Shown here: positions 11,150 to 22,541 of the stretch, in pieces
How the letters are laid out: each line of letters opens with the position of its first letter
How positions within the stretch are numbered: the first letter of the stretch is position 1
Source: Takakia lepidozioides
Lineage: Eukaryota; Streptophyta; Takakiopsida; Takakiales; Takakiaceae
Direction: 5' to 3'
Assembly: GCA_030704615.1 (NCBI GenBank)
Contig: CM060731.1
Location: 78,720,756 to 78,784,755, forward strand
Length of the DNA stretch: 64,000 bases
The notes under the pieces: model-generated
The model's database searches: none
What the model saw: only the letters and a program-made list of their open reading frames with translations
What the model was told of the DNA's origin: nothing
Translations under genes and position numbers: made by a program

Positions 11150-11534
11150 ACGTTCTAGATCTGGGTTTGTACTGATGATCAATGGCGGAGCCATTGCATG
11201 GGGCTCTAGGAAGCAAGGATGCGTAGCTGGGAGCACCACAGAGAGTGAGTATGTGGCAGCGCACCTAGCTACACAGGAGGTAATTTGGATCAGACGTTTG
11301 CTGGGTGACTTGGGATACGAGCAGTTGATGCCAACTGTTCTATTCTCTGATAATCAGGTAGCAATTTGTCTTGTACGCAACCCGGAATACCACCGAAGGA
11401 CGAAGCATATCGACATTAAGTATCACGTCATACGCAAAGCCCAAGCTAACGGACAGATCAACATGACTTATGTCTGCACAACTGACCAGCTAGTGGATAT
11501 ACTCACAAAGGGGCTTCCCAGAGATCGTTTTTGA
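11150..11534 (+). pseudogene. Ty1/copia RNase H
   Basis: The frame beginning DDRRSRSGFVLMINGG (about 11150) is the second half of a copia RNase H. It continues with TTESEYVAAH, the block LFSDNQVAI and the terminal HIDIKYHVIR and VDILTKGLPRD blocks, with a stop at 11532-11534. The first acidic block is missing because of the deletion at about 11145. It is the 3' end of the copia polyprotein. Confidence 0.9.
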
Positions 11535-12110
11535 CAGACTGAGATCCATGCTGGGTCTCACAGCTGCTTGATTATATGTCACTACCAGTGTTGTGCGAGT
11601 GGGAGTAAAGGAATAAGTTAGTGCATTAACTTACTTAAGACGCAGATTCAACACTGGCAACGGCAACGGCGGGAGCCAGAGTGTCGAGTTCATAACTATC
11701 TAGTGTCATATATATATATATAAAATCCAGCCAGCTAGTTTACGTTATCCAGTGAATTCAATTCTAGCCAGCTAGCTTGCATTGTAGTCCACTGAATTCT
11801 AAGATCCTAATGATAGTAGTTCCCACTGGGCCACTTGTGGCATGGATATAGTCTGCCTGATCAGCAGGCTTGCATCCTACCTTCTCTATCCGTCGTGTAA
11901 GGGGAGTTAGCAGTCTGAGAATAGCTGGAAGGACAGGTTGCGTGTTTCCCAGCTTGCCTAAGCTGGTGTGTACCTTTTGGCCTTTTTGCAATACAAGCAT
12001 TGTTACTTGCAATTCCTGTGTGCAGTCTTGTGTCACAGGTCAGTCTTTGGTACTAGTATTCTTTGGTTTAGCATGAGCGTCAAGAGAAAGCTGAGATTCC
12101 CTTACCACCC
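11535..12110. other. Presumed 3' end or LTR region of the copia element
   Basis: No gene is seen. A (TA)n stretch that could act as a TATA box lies at about 11706-11722. A near-repeat of ccagccagctag at 11729 and 11770 is the only local duplication noticed. Position alone suggests 3' untranslated and LTR sequence. The matching 5' LTR is not in the window, so LTR borders cannot be set. Confidence 0.35.
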
Positions 12111-12414
12111 ATGGCTAAGTCACCAGCATTGCAGCTCCTGGTGACAAGCACTATTTCAATCATGTCATTGTGTCATCGCAGATGGAGACATTTGCAGATT
12201 ATGAGTACACCACAAGAGCTCTCGCAGCTGGGGAAATTTATCACATCCATGGAAGAGTGCCTATCGAAAAGAGAGGAAAAAAGAAAAGGATGAAACAAGA
12301 ACTGTATACTGTTCACAGGGGCCACTGAGGGCCAAGGGGACAATGCATAAGAGAGAAGCCTGCTGGCCTGCCAGGGTCAGCATTCGTTGGCTGGTAATAT
12401 TTTTCATGCACTTT

Positions 12415-12880
12415 GTTTCGGTTGTCCCTAATGGATTTGGTGCGAAGCTTGCTAACATCTTCTCTATTGAATTCATCATTGAGACTGCAGATGGGAAACT
12501 ACAGAAAAGATACAAGCAGGTCAGCCCCACAAAAGGCCAGTCCACCCAGTTTTTGAAACATTTTTTACCACATCTAATTGTAACTAAGTGCATGATTGTG
12601 GTCCATTGATGTGAATAGCTTTTCACTGACAACATGTGCACCAAGTCAGAGCCTGTCATAACCAATTGTAGGGCCAATGAGAACTGGACGAAGGTCACAT
12701 TCAAACCGGACCTTGCCAAGTTCAGAATGATGCACTTGGAGGATGATGTGGTGGCACTAATGAGCAAGCGTGTCATGGACACTGCCGGCTGCCTTGGTAA
12801 ATCTGTGGAAGTGGAACTCAACGGGCAGCGTCTCCCTATTAAGTCCTTCCAAGACTACGTGGGTCTTTTACCTGTCAGTG
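12415..12880 (+). pseudogene. DNA topoisomerase II fragment, two exons
   Basis: Two adjacent coding blocks match the ATPase/transducer part of eukaryotic topoisomerase II. The first (to 12519) reads NGFGAKLANIFS and then IETADGKLQKRYKQ. It ends at a good donor (CAG|GTCAGC). The second starts at 12619 after gaatag with LFTDNMCTKSEP. It runs through NENWTKVTFKPDLAKF, LMSKRVMDTAGC and LPIKSFQDYV to about 12875. The family motif GRNGYGAK is degraded to VPNGFGAK. Nothing upstream or downstream continues the roughly 1,500-residue enzyme. The intron is kept, so the fragment came from genomic duplication or transduplication and not from processed mRNA. Confidence 0.8.
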
Positions 12881-13709
12881 GCCAACAATGGCAGAGAGGA
12901 ACCACTTAGCAGGTTTACTTTTCACATTGTACAGTCTTCTTTGATAGAAAGGGCCCAAAGAGGGTAGCAGCAAACAAACAAGTGCATTGGCAGACACATC
13001 AAAAGAGCATTCAAATCATTGAAGAATGTGGGTTGCAAATAGAGGAGGAAAGACTGCTGTGAGACAGTAACACAGGATTTCTTGCCAACGGCCAATGCCC
13101 ATGTTCCCAAGGAAAGAATGCAAGACAGCAAGCATGAGGCAGGTTGCACAAACCAACACTCAAAAGTCAAAGTTTCAGCTCAAGTTTCAGTTCAATATCT
13201 CCACCTCACCAACAAAAAAGGGAGGTATGGGTGTAAAATGTTCCATATTGTTTACAAACTGTGTAACTCAATCTATACACTGTGAACCCATCTTTGGGAA
13301 AAGGTATTAACTAATACAATGCATGGACCCATAATATAATGGTAAAAAGAATACTAAGAATGTCATATGAGCCCACAAGCACTGTACATTGCAGTAGGAG
13401 TAGACATTTTCATCAGTGTCAACACTCCCTGCAGTGAGCAACACCTGCCAATTTCCTACCTATACAACACACCCCTGGCTGCCAAGATGGTACCACCACA
13501 CCCATCGTTCATGGTTGTGTGGCGGCCTGGCTGCTGCCAATGTTGGAGCTCCACACTAACTTCTATTGATGCCAGTGGTCAGAGTTGCATGTGAATTTCA
13601 ATACGAGCACGAGCATGCCACTACAACGAGCAACAGGAGTGGCCAAAGAAAGACCCTGCAAAACATCTGTTACCTGTACAGCGCTAAAGGGGCCTCCCAA
13701 CAGCCAATA

Positions 13710-15775
13710 CTATGACTGAGGTGCAGCATCAGGTACCCCTATCGACTTCATCAGCTTCTTGAGAAAGAGTGCGATGATGGCCACAGTGAGAGCCATAGCC
13801 AGCAAAGTCAAGCCACGATCGGTAGACTGCTGTTGCACTGCCGGCCTACCCAGTGCTTGCTGCTGTGGCAGCTGCTGCTGAGCAATGGCAGCAGGGGGTG
13901 CACGAGTTGCCACCCGGAAGCCAGCACTGAAGCTGACAGCAATTGAGCCAGCGTTTGCATTCACATGCAGCTCATGCACATTCTCCACTATGGCAGCTCT
14001 CTCAGGTGCAGCATCCAGCAGGGGCTCCAGTGGGGCCTCCTCGACCTCCTCTTCGACCTCCTCCTCCTGCTCTTCATCCTTAGTCTCAGCATCTGCGGTA
14101 GCAGCAGGCAGCTCAGGGACTGGCAGTGCTTTCTTCATCATATGTTCATGAATCTGCCACCCCCACGCACCCACTCAGTCGTCAATGTCCCCTCCCCTCA
14201 CCTGACACCTTCCCTGTTCAACACATCTTTTTGTCTTCACGGTCTTTGGAATTAGCTCACTGAGGGGACAAAACAGCCTTTCAGGTTAGATGTTGTGCCG
14301 AGCTTCTTGCTGGATTTGAAATGAGCTACAGAATGCAGCCCTAACTACTATCAGGTACTCTATATTGTGAACTGATAGTGGCTGGCACATCACGAATTTC
14401 ATTAGCTGCAACATACTCTGCAGCTTTGGCTACGTGTTAGAGTCTGGTATACCTCTAACGAAGGTTTACAGTGTTCTCAATACAGTTAAACTTACGTCAA
14501 CATCGTTAGACATGCCCCCTACCATGCCTCTATTTGAAGGCATCCATCTCCCATGACATCAATGTACCCTTTGCACTATCAAACACTCAACCCCATCCCT
14601 GATTTACAGTACCCTTAACAAGAAATCTGAAAGGGCTTGGCACCCATAACCAGCTGAAGGAAAACTATAATGCTGTACCTCATCAATCAAAGTTTGGCGT
14701 TCTGGGGTGCCAAACTTGGGTGCAGCAGTCCGTGATTTGATAGCCAATGCATGGCGCTCCTCCTTGGTATAGTCCAGGGATCCTAAGGCGCCATCCGGCT
14801 TTGTGGGCATGAACGCTATCAATGCAACAAGGGCTGTCCGCACTGTCCAGAAAAACCTCTTCAACCTTTCAAAACCTTAAAGTGAGAGAATGTACTCATG
14901 AAACATTGTTTGCCGTAGCCTTATGGCCATACAGGTGGAGAGAGGGAGAGAAAGAGAGAGACACTTAAGATGGTTCTTTGCCATAGCCGTCCTGCACTAA
15001 GTTTGGAAGGACCACAAAGTGCAAAGGATATCTGTAGTATGAATCTATCCAGTGTGAGAGAGACAGACGCACCACTCCAGGATGGCTGCCAGTGCTCTGG
15101 ATGGTGTTGTGAGATGCTGAGACAGATCTTGGTCTGGGTCTCAAAGCGCCCATTTGGCTGCCAACCATTCACACCCATCAGTTTCCATTCAGACAACGAC
15201 AGATCTCAACAACCACCTACGTGCCTCCCCAATGCTAGTTGAAACCTACAAAACCCTATGAAGATGAGGAGGGCTTACTGTGAGGAGCATGAAGGCAGGG
15301 GGCTTGAAGGGATATTCAGGGGGTAACTGGATTCGGCCATGATAGATGCCACCTTGAAACTCAGTGTCTGATGGTCCACGTAATGCGAAGTGCCATTCGA
15401 ATATATTATCCTGCAATGACCCACCCCCAGTCAACTCTTTTCTTGCTGTTGCAAGCCCTGAACCACCCACTGGCCTTGTTAAAAGGCCCATGTACACAAG
15501 AAGTCACAAATGTACTTTGCGGACATTTTATGTGCACCCTTTGGCAGCAATTGATTCAAATCTTCTCTCTAGCCTTCAGACTTAAGACTCTAATTCTTTT
15601 GTTGGGAATTAACCGCTGTGGGTAGAAGAATTACTGAGGAGAGGAAGGCTGAGAAAGGAACTACCTCAAGGGGAAGACTCATGTACTCATCACTTGGATT
15701 GTTTTGCATCTCTTTCACCTCCTGCAATATGCGCTTCACTGCTGGGTTCTTCATGTTATGCTTTTCTTCCGCCAT
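13710..15775 (-). CDS. ER ubiquitin-conjugating enzyme E2, UBC32/UBE2J type
   Basis: Five exons on the minus strand join in phase to 311 residues: 15665-15775, 15279-15410, 15073-15157, 14679-14842, 13710-14153. All introns are GT-AG. The protein starts MAEEKHNMKNPAVKRILQE and has the UBC fold with YPFKPPAF. The catalytic Cys lies in KICLSISQHHPE (third exon), then W-Q-P-S-W-S. An acidic Glu-rich linker and a Gln-rich stretch follow. A C-terminal membrane anchor (TLLAMALTVAIIALFLKKL) comes last. Length and tail anchor match the plant UBC32-34 / UBE2J group, which passes ubiquitin to misfolded proteins at the ER membrane (ERAD). An in-frame GTG lies 15 bp upstream of the ATG; the ATG is preferred. 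It appears intact. Confidence 0.92.
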
Positions 15776-17440
15776 GTTGTCTGCACCCACTCACTCAGAT
15801 CTTATAGATAACCAAAAGAAGGAGCGGTAAAACATCACAAGATCTCCAACAACATGAGGATACTGAGCAATCTGAAGTGAATAGGAGTGAGCAGCTATTA
15901 TGAACAATAGATGTATGAAATCAACTGAAGGAGGTAACAGTGTTGCATCAGTATTTTTAGATTGTTATTACCCATTCTAGAAAATTGTTGCCCAAACCAA
16001 CAACTGGAGAAATTCATCCTGATGCTTCACATTTTATTTGTATCAATTCTATGGGGAAGAGAGGGTGTGAGGGATGCAGTGATCCTAATCTGCCACAACC
16101 CTAATCCGTATCAGACAACCTTTCTAATCAAAGATGAAGTAAGAAAAATGACATGAATAGTCTAAACCTGGTGACAGGCAATACCATTTCAATTTACATG
16201 ACGCCAACCCTAATCAAACAATGTGTCTTATGGTACGAATCACACAACTTAAGGGCATGCACAGACCGGGGTAACGTTGCCAACAAAGATAGAACAGCTG
16301 CCTTCTTCACAGAATAATAAATTAGAAATCCAGTCTCAAAACTTCTATGCCTATTGAAACAGATGGACTAACCGGGCCTAGCTCACATATGCCGGAGAAG
16401 AAATATCTGCCATAAGTGTCAGTCACAATAGGCACACTGAAACCAGTGTGTTTCAGGGGCGGGGGGGGGGGGGGGGGGCGGGGTGGGAAACCTGGAAAAA
16501 AGATACTGTCCGAGTTGTTTCAGGCCTTTCTCTGGATCTTAGTCAGGATCCACTTATGCACCGACTGGGTCCAGCCAAATCCAACCTTTCTCCATGAGGG
16601 AAAGAGGGGTATGGAATAAGGTACTGATACAAAGGGAGAGAGGGCCAAAATATGGCATTAGCCCTGAAATCAACATTGTATCTGTGAGTAGACCTTTTCA
16701 GGAGTCATTACTAACCATAGTTGAGCTGATTATGCTCGAATTTATGTCCAATGACTCAATTAGAATTGTGGCAAGTTGCCCGACAGGTAAGGATCCAGCA
16801 CAAACCTGGGGCATGGATCCGTTTTCCAGCATGTTTTCTTTTGGCCAATGTGGATTGATCTGTCCGAAATGATAGAGCTGGTTCAGACCCCTTCTCATTT
16901 CCAAAATGCGAAGCAGCCTATTAGACCCATCAAGGAGGGAAGCCATTTCTCCAGCACGAAGAGCCACCACAGCCAGGCGGGGGCACTATTTTGCATCCCC
17001 ACCGGGAAACCCACCTTTCTCTGTTTGTCCCATCTGGTTCTACTCAATTTCTCTGATTATGGCCATCCGGCCCGAATATGCTATCGTTCTAACTCCAAAT
17101 CCGTCCATGCATTTGCCGCCAGTGCCAGTGTGTACAAATTGACAGTGGGGGTTACGATTTATCCAAAACAAGGCAGGGCATTAGGCCACAAACCCGCACA
17201 GGAAGCAACCACGCAAATCCGACGCAATAGGACAAAAGAAAGTATTGAGCTTACCTTATTCAAATCCTTGATATCCTTGGGATCTGATTACACTCACAGG
17301 ACGCCTGCTGAGGCACACACTTACTTCACCTCTTCTCTCGCGCGCTCGCTCGCTCGTACGCTCTCTCTCGGGCCGAGGTCTGGGCGGCTGGGGAGCCACG
17401 TTTCGCCACAACTCAGTTCCTGGAAAGAGCCCATAAAACT
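15776..17440 (-). promoter_or_regulatory. 5' region of the UBC gene
   Basis: No coding block is recognised. A G/C-run of about 30 bp lies at 16456-16487. A pyrimidine and CG-rich stretch (ctctctcgcgcgctcgctcgctcg) sits at about 17332-17365 and could be near the transcription start of the minus-strand gene. If so, a 5' UTR intron of more than 1 kb separates it from the ATG, with a plausible donor on the minus strand near 17318. This is inference from composition only. Confidence 0.3.
16456..16487. repeat. Poly-G/C tract
   Basis: A run of about 30 guanines is interrupted by three or four other bases. It could form a G-quadruplex on the plus strand. It sits in the 5' region of the minus-strand UBC gene. 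Its length may be affected by sequencing error. Confidence 0.8.
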
Positions 17441-19480
17441 CTAGATATTTAATTATTCATTTTGGCGAGCTTCGGCTTCGGCTCTTGAAAGTATGCATTA
17501 CTGTGTACACGTTTGGTTTGTGTGTACTCGTGCGATCGACCACTTTGGACCCACCAAATTCAACAAAACCGAGGAGCAGTTGCAAGTTGAGTGAACCCAC
17601 TTATGTGGCGGTGCTAGTGAAGGTTTCTGTGGGCTTGTTTGATTCCAGAATTCAAGGCTGAGGGTCTCGTGCCATGGCGGAAAAGGCTATACGCTGGTAG
17701 AACGATCCATGCTCGTAAGTCATCGTTTTGCTTGACATAGTCAGACCCTGAATGACACCCTGGTTCACTTCGACCATCCAGGACCTGGATTGATGTTTAC
17801 CAGATGTTTTTCTTGTCAAGATCAGACATGCATTGCTGTACAAGCTTGCCCAGAGAGGGGCCAGTAGCCATTCAACAATCATGCAAGGATTCCTGATCTT
17901 ATCCTGAAGAGCAAATATCAAGAAGAGAGCTAATTGTTAATTGTAAAGGGAGTCCTCTACAATGGACATAATGAATGTATTTTCCTTTTCTCTATTCACC
18001 ACAACTACCAAGTCTCTGCAAGCACCATTCACAGAGTGTTCACCCTCTCATTCCAATTAATCTTTTGGCTTTTGGACTGCATTAGTTTCTGCTGATAAAA
18101 TGGTTCAGGTTTCTCCATTTGCAGCTTTCCAATGCTTTACTTTGCCCAAACTGGGTGTGGGCACCATGGCCACATGGCTATGGAAAGCATATAGTGTTCA
18201 AGAAGTTGAAATCCATTGCAATACAAATAACACAATTGCTTAGTGCTACTTTGGTTGTTTATATCTTTACTTTTCTATTAAGCCTCTTTGATCTTTTCCT
18301 GGGAAAATGTAATGTTGCTGATGATGGGGGGTTAGTTTCACTTATGTATTATGTACCCTGAACTAGTGTAAAGACATCTTGTTTGTAACTCGCTGAGTGA
18401 AAATTACTACCTCATTACCTGCCTGGAAGTTGCAGCAGGTACAACAGGGTGGCAGGGATGTTAAGCCCCGCATTGCCCTTCTTGTGCACTGTGCCCTCTG
18501 GTTTGCTCTCGTTCCTGCTTACAGTTTACTGGTTTCTCAGTACGAAGAGGGGGTCATGCGTCTGGAGAAAACACTCAAAAACGATGTTTAGATCCGGACT
18601 ATTATAGGATGTTGCATGACAAACTCCGGATGCGCTGGAGACAGAATTGGATGCAACCGAGAAGGGGTCTCATTTCGAGAGATCTGGATGATGGAAAATG
18701 ACTGAATTTGGTACTTTGACTATCTGAGCAATTAAACTGCATCTGATCTCATCTTTGTTTGAAAGTGAAACTCAAGTTAGAGGATATGTATTCTGTGATT
18801 GAAGTGATTGAAATAGTGAAAAGGCTGTAGTATTTGTCGAGTAATTCAGGATTTGACTGTGATCGATCAACCTTATTGTATCACAGTCAGTAGAATGACA
18901 CTCTTATACATACTTCTGATTTTGCTCAGTATAGTTTCAGGCGTTACGGCACCTCTGTTCTTATAGGGCCCACCCTTGAAAGGTGGATGGTGAAGCGGCT
19001 CTTAGTTACGCCCTTATGCGTGAGTTTGTTCTAGTTTGCGTTTGCTAGTCATGAGGGCTGTGCGGAACCGGATGGCAATAAGATGGATACTGCAGAAACA
19101 GTGGTGGATAGCTGTAGTAGGGATGTTGAAGTTGTCATGTAGGGCGTTTAGGCTGGCGTTGTGAAGTATACGATGAAGAGTGGAGTATATGTGATGCCAG
19201 TATATTAATGTTGGGTACTGGTTAGGAGGCTTTCAAGAGTTATGAGCACATAAAGGGACAACCAACTTCATCACATCAATATGCATGCTGCATATTCTAA
19301 TCTTGCCCCACCACAACTTTTGAAAAATTAATCTCTTTCAAAGTAACCATGCCATGAGGCAACAAGCACATGGCTCATGGGAGCCCAACAAGGGAAGGGA
19401 AAGAAGAAGCCATACAAGTCTCCCGGTCTCTTGCACTATGATGGAATTGGAACATGTTCCAAAACAAAAGAACAGATTGT
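17441..19480. other. Intergenic region, no secure gene
   Basis: Short open frames are present but none was recognised. The most gene-like is plus-strand 18436-18591 (GGRDVKPRIALLVHC, then a hydrophobic stretch and LEKTLKNDV before a stop). It follows possible acceptors (ttgcagcag and gtacaacag) and could be the last exon of a small membrane protein. No upstream exon could be joined in phase. Below 18600 the sequence is AT-rich and non-coding. Confidence 0.25.
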
Positions 19481-20547
19481 CTAGACTTTTGCACCAAAAC
19501 TAAGACGGCCAACCAAACCCACATCGTACATCCCTCTTCGTAATTCAGGTGGAAATCCAGTGGACGTCCATGTGTGTTGCTTCATGTCATATATCACAAT
19601 TACTTCAGTGTGTCTGGTCCACATGAATAAGAGATTGTCATGGCTCACCACTTGAAAATAGTACATGTTGGTGAAACTAGTTCCTGGATTCTCACTTCTT
19701 GCAATCTCAAGCCACTCTGCACTCGTTGCAGAACCTTTCAACTCCCACACACAAATTGTTGGTGAGACGTGCATTTGATCGCGAGGCGGCCCAACCATCA
19801 ACAGGCGCCCCTCACTCTCTACAAGTCGACTAAGACAACCGAGTTCACCAACGTCAGGCATCCGTGTGCAGCAACTTTAGTCCACACACCCGTGCCAATG
19901 TCACAAGCCATCACATAGAGCAAAGAGAGTAGGGCCGCATATCACACTTCCTGTTCAAAACGAAGAGGTCATTGAGGGCATGTTTCCAGTCTCGGTCCAA
20001 CACTCGCATGTTGAGTCATAGATGTGCGTTCTCCAACGTAGTCGTGGTTCGGCGTAATTGTATGACATCACAAGGACCTTGTATGCCCCCACGTACTTGT
20101 CCATCAACATGCAAAATAAGCCTCCGTCTGCAGCACAAACTATGAACATCAAATTATCCTTCAAGGGGAGTTTGAGGCCGATCTTGTGCCACCGTCGAGT
20201 TGTGGGGGCATACCACGTACAAACATCTTGGAGTATCCATCCTGGCAGTATCTGCCTAAAAACAAGAGATAGGAGTGTTGGTGAAGAGGGAGGTGCTGAC
20301 AGAGTTGTTGGAAAGCAGCAGTGGATGGGAGGGAGTTCCACAACTTGCACAGCGACTTAAAGCGGACAAGACTTGGATATGGCAAACAGGCCAACACTAC
20401 CATCACTAACTCGAAAGGGAGCCTGCTCCATATCTCCTCCTCTATATTGACCACCCACAAAACCTCTCTAATCCGTTCTTGTGATCGTAACACGGAGCTT
20501 GGGACAAGAGACGTGTAGGGAAGGTATGAACCAGTGAAGCACCGCAA
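19481..20547 (-). pseudogene. F-box protein gene, copy A, with frame breaks
   Basis: The minus frame from 20547 has a typical F-box (EIWSRLPFELVMVVLACLP, residues 38-80). F-box proteins bind SKP1 and recruit targets to SCF ubiquitin ligases. Kelch-like or FBA-type repeats follow in other frames: TWYAPTTRRWHKIGL, RWRTHIYDSTCECWTETG, ICVWELKGSATSAEWLE and VIVIYDMKQHTWTSTG. The frame changes at about 20260, possibly through an undetected intron. It changes again near 19870, where this copy has an extra AC in gctgcacACgga compared with copies B (about 28320) and C (about 32912). The second break looks like a true frameshift. Copy A is the only one that keeps the F-box. Confidence 0.75.
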
Positions 20548-20769
20548 GTGTTCCTTGCCCCGAGTGAAGAATTTTCAAAAGAACTTCTCTACGAACGTAA
20601 AGAAAGAGTCAGCCTATGAGAATTCATACCCATGAGCCCGACTATTGTTGGTATCATTTCTGTGCTATCAAAAGAAAGCCTCGCTCTTGCTTTTGCTATT
20701 CTGGTACTTGAACCTTCTTTGCTCGCCATCCACTTCCCTTTAACTATTTCCAGCCGTGCTTTTTGTTGT

Positions 20770-21190
20770 GGTCTGTACGTCTGTACATAGAAACCCTAAA
20801 AATCCTTGAAAAATCCTGCCATGTGCGAGAAATTGGGGAGGGAGATGGCAGAGCGCGCTGGATGCGCCACTCTTGTGATTCCTCCTTTCTTGGTCGGTCT
20901 TCAACAGTATCAAGGGATGGAAAAGGGGTGGTCATGTTGCAGACCCATTTCATCTCCAGTGCTGGTTGCAGTCCACAAGGCGCTGCCAGCGCAGGCGCGG
21001 GAAAGCCTAGTATCACGAACTCTCCATCCAGAGCTGTCTACAACTACTCGGGTTCAAAGCATGTATCCTTTGTCTGCCTGTGGGACTGGTGGTATTATCC
21101 ACTATAACTGAATTGAAGTGTAGAAAAGTTGAGTACAAAGTGGGATTGTGCACAGTGGACCTTGAGCAAAGATGCCAGCGCAGAAGCGGA
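20770..21190 (-). repeat. Arm 1 of an inverted segmental duplication (5' side of F-box copy A)
   Basis: This segment matches 31985-32445 in opposite orientation. Shared landmarks are the words gagctgtctacaacta, gcatgtatccttt and ggaccttgagcaaag, and the sequence around agggtttctatgtacag. The duplication includes the flank upstream of F-box copies A and C, so those two copies arose by duplication of a block larger than the coding region. Small indels distinguish the arms. Confidence 0.75.
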
Positions 21191-22541
21191 ATCAAATAGT
21201 GCAGAACAGTAAGAACTCTCTTTATTGGCGGCTGTTAAATCTGTCACTTGCTAGCTTGCATGAAAGATCAGGTGTTGGGGATTCCTTCATATTACATAAA
21301 GGAAACAAAGTAAGAAAGATGAGAAGTAAAGGTGATGAGTACCAACAGCTTGGAGGTCAACAAAGAATGAACCACATGAATAATTTACATTTCCCCACAT
21401 CAGTGGTCTTAGCTATACTGATGCCACAATAATAATAACAAGGAGAAGTAATGTAGTTCATGATCCTGAAATGAAAAAGAAATCTGACAGTACTAAGGTA
21501 TGTGACCGAGGAGAGTTCATGGTGGTTCAGTACCATCTTTTGGCAGACGTCTGAAATTGATAAAGGGTGCCAACAGCAACAAAGAGCATTGACCACACAT
21601 AACCCACTCACAAAAACTTAGGGTGTTTCCATCAACTGTACAGTTAATTACTGCACCATCATGAGTTACCCTGATGGAATGCTGCCTGCGAGATGACTCA
21701 AACTCTACTGTAGAGCCCATAGCTTTGAAGACTACTGAATGGAGTCTACCTAGCTCAGCAAGTGCAACAGATCGGCAGTCCCCAGAAAAGATTGTTAGTC
21801 TCCAAAAAGTACATAGAAAACAACTCAACACTACACTGCTCCAATACAACTTTAAAGTGGAGACTGCCAAGGGAAGGTTTGCAGAAAATTCCTCAGGTTC
21901 GTAGCTAGCTATGAACATGGTCTGATGACGGCTTGTGCCAAGTAGTGAGATAAGATGGATGGAAGAGATTAAGGGCCTGACATTGCAAGACTTACCCCGG
22001 GAAAAAGAGGAAGACAAGTAGGAACTGAAAAATTGTCTCTGCTGCACTCCTTTTATACCACCGCAAACGAAGATAGTGGTAAATAATCAACTGCACATAC
22101 ACAATCCCACATCCCTAGTTAGCCTCACCCTCCCACTAAGTGACACCACTACATTTGTGCACACAAGAGGGGGAGAAAGAAAGAAAGAGTAAGAAAAAGA
22201 GAGAGTTTATTTACTTCAAAAAAATATTCATTTGCCATCCCCTATATATACACAGCCTTTAAACCCTTATTTTGCTTCATGAAGGCGCCCTTGAGGTCCC
22301 AGTCTGTGCAAATACTTAACATCATCTATCCTGATGGGATTTCAGCCCACGAGTGTATACAAGACAACCTGAACTTGCAGTAGCACCCGTCAGATGTACA
22401 CAGTGGAGGTGACTCACATACTAGAACCTATGAAGGTTGAGTCTAAGCTCTGCTGCTATAGTTCTCAAAGATGTGACAAATAATAGTTCTCTTTTACTTG
22501 AGACAGAAGAGGACAGAGAGATCAGCATTGAGCAAAGAGTG
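21191..22541. other. Unassigned region with one long minus-strand frame
   Basis: The minus frame 21517-22047 (176 residues) contains GDCRSVALAELGRLHSVVF and then VTHDGAVINCTVDGNTLSF. This looks protein-like, but I do not recognise the family. No convincing splice partners were found. From 22050 to 22540 the sequence is AT-rich with GA-runs (22165-22205) and no gene is seen. Confidence 0.25.

Noticed and set aside
12261-12821. 186-codon minus-strand frame
   Set aside because: It is antisense to the topoisomerase II exons and lacks any recognised domain.
17673-18591. Plus-strand gene starting MAEKAIRW and ending LEKTLKNDV
   Set aside because: The possible first exon and the last exon do not join in a compatible phase with the visible splice sites.
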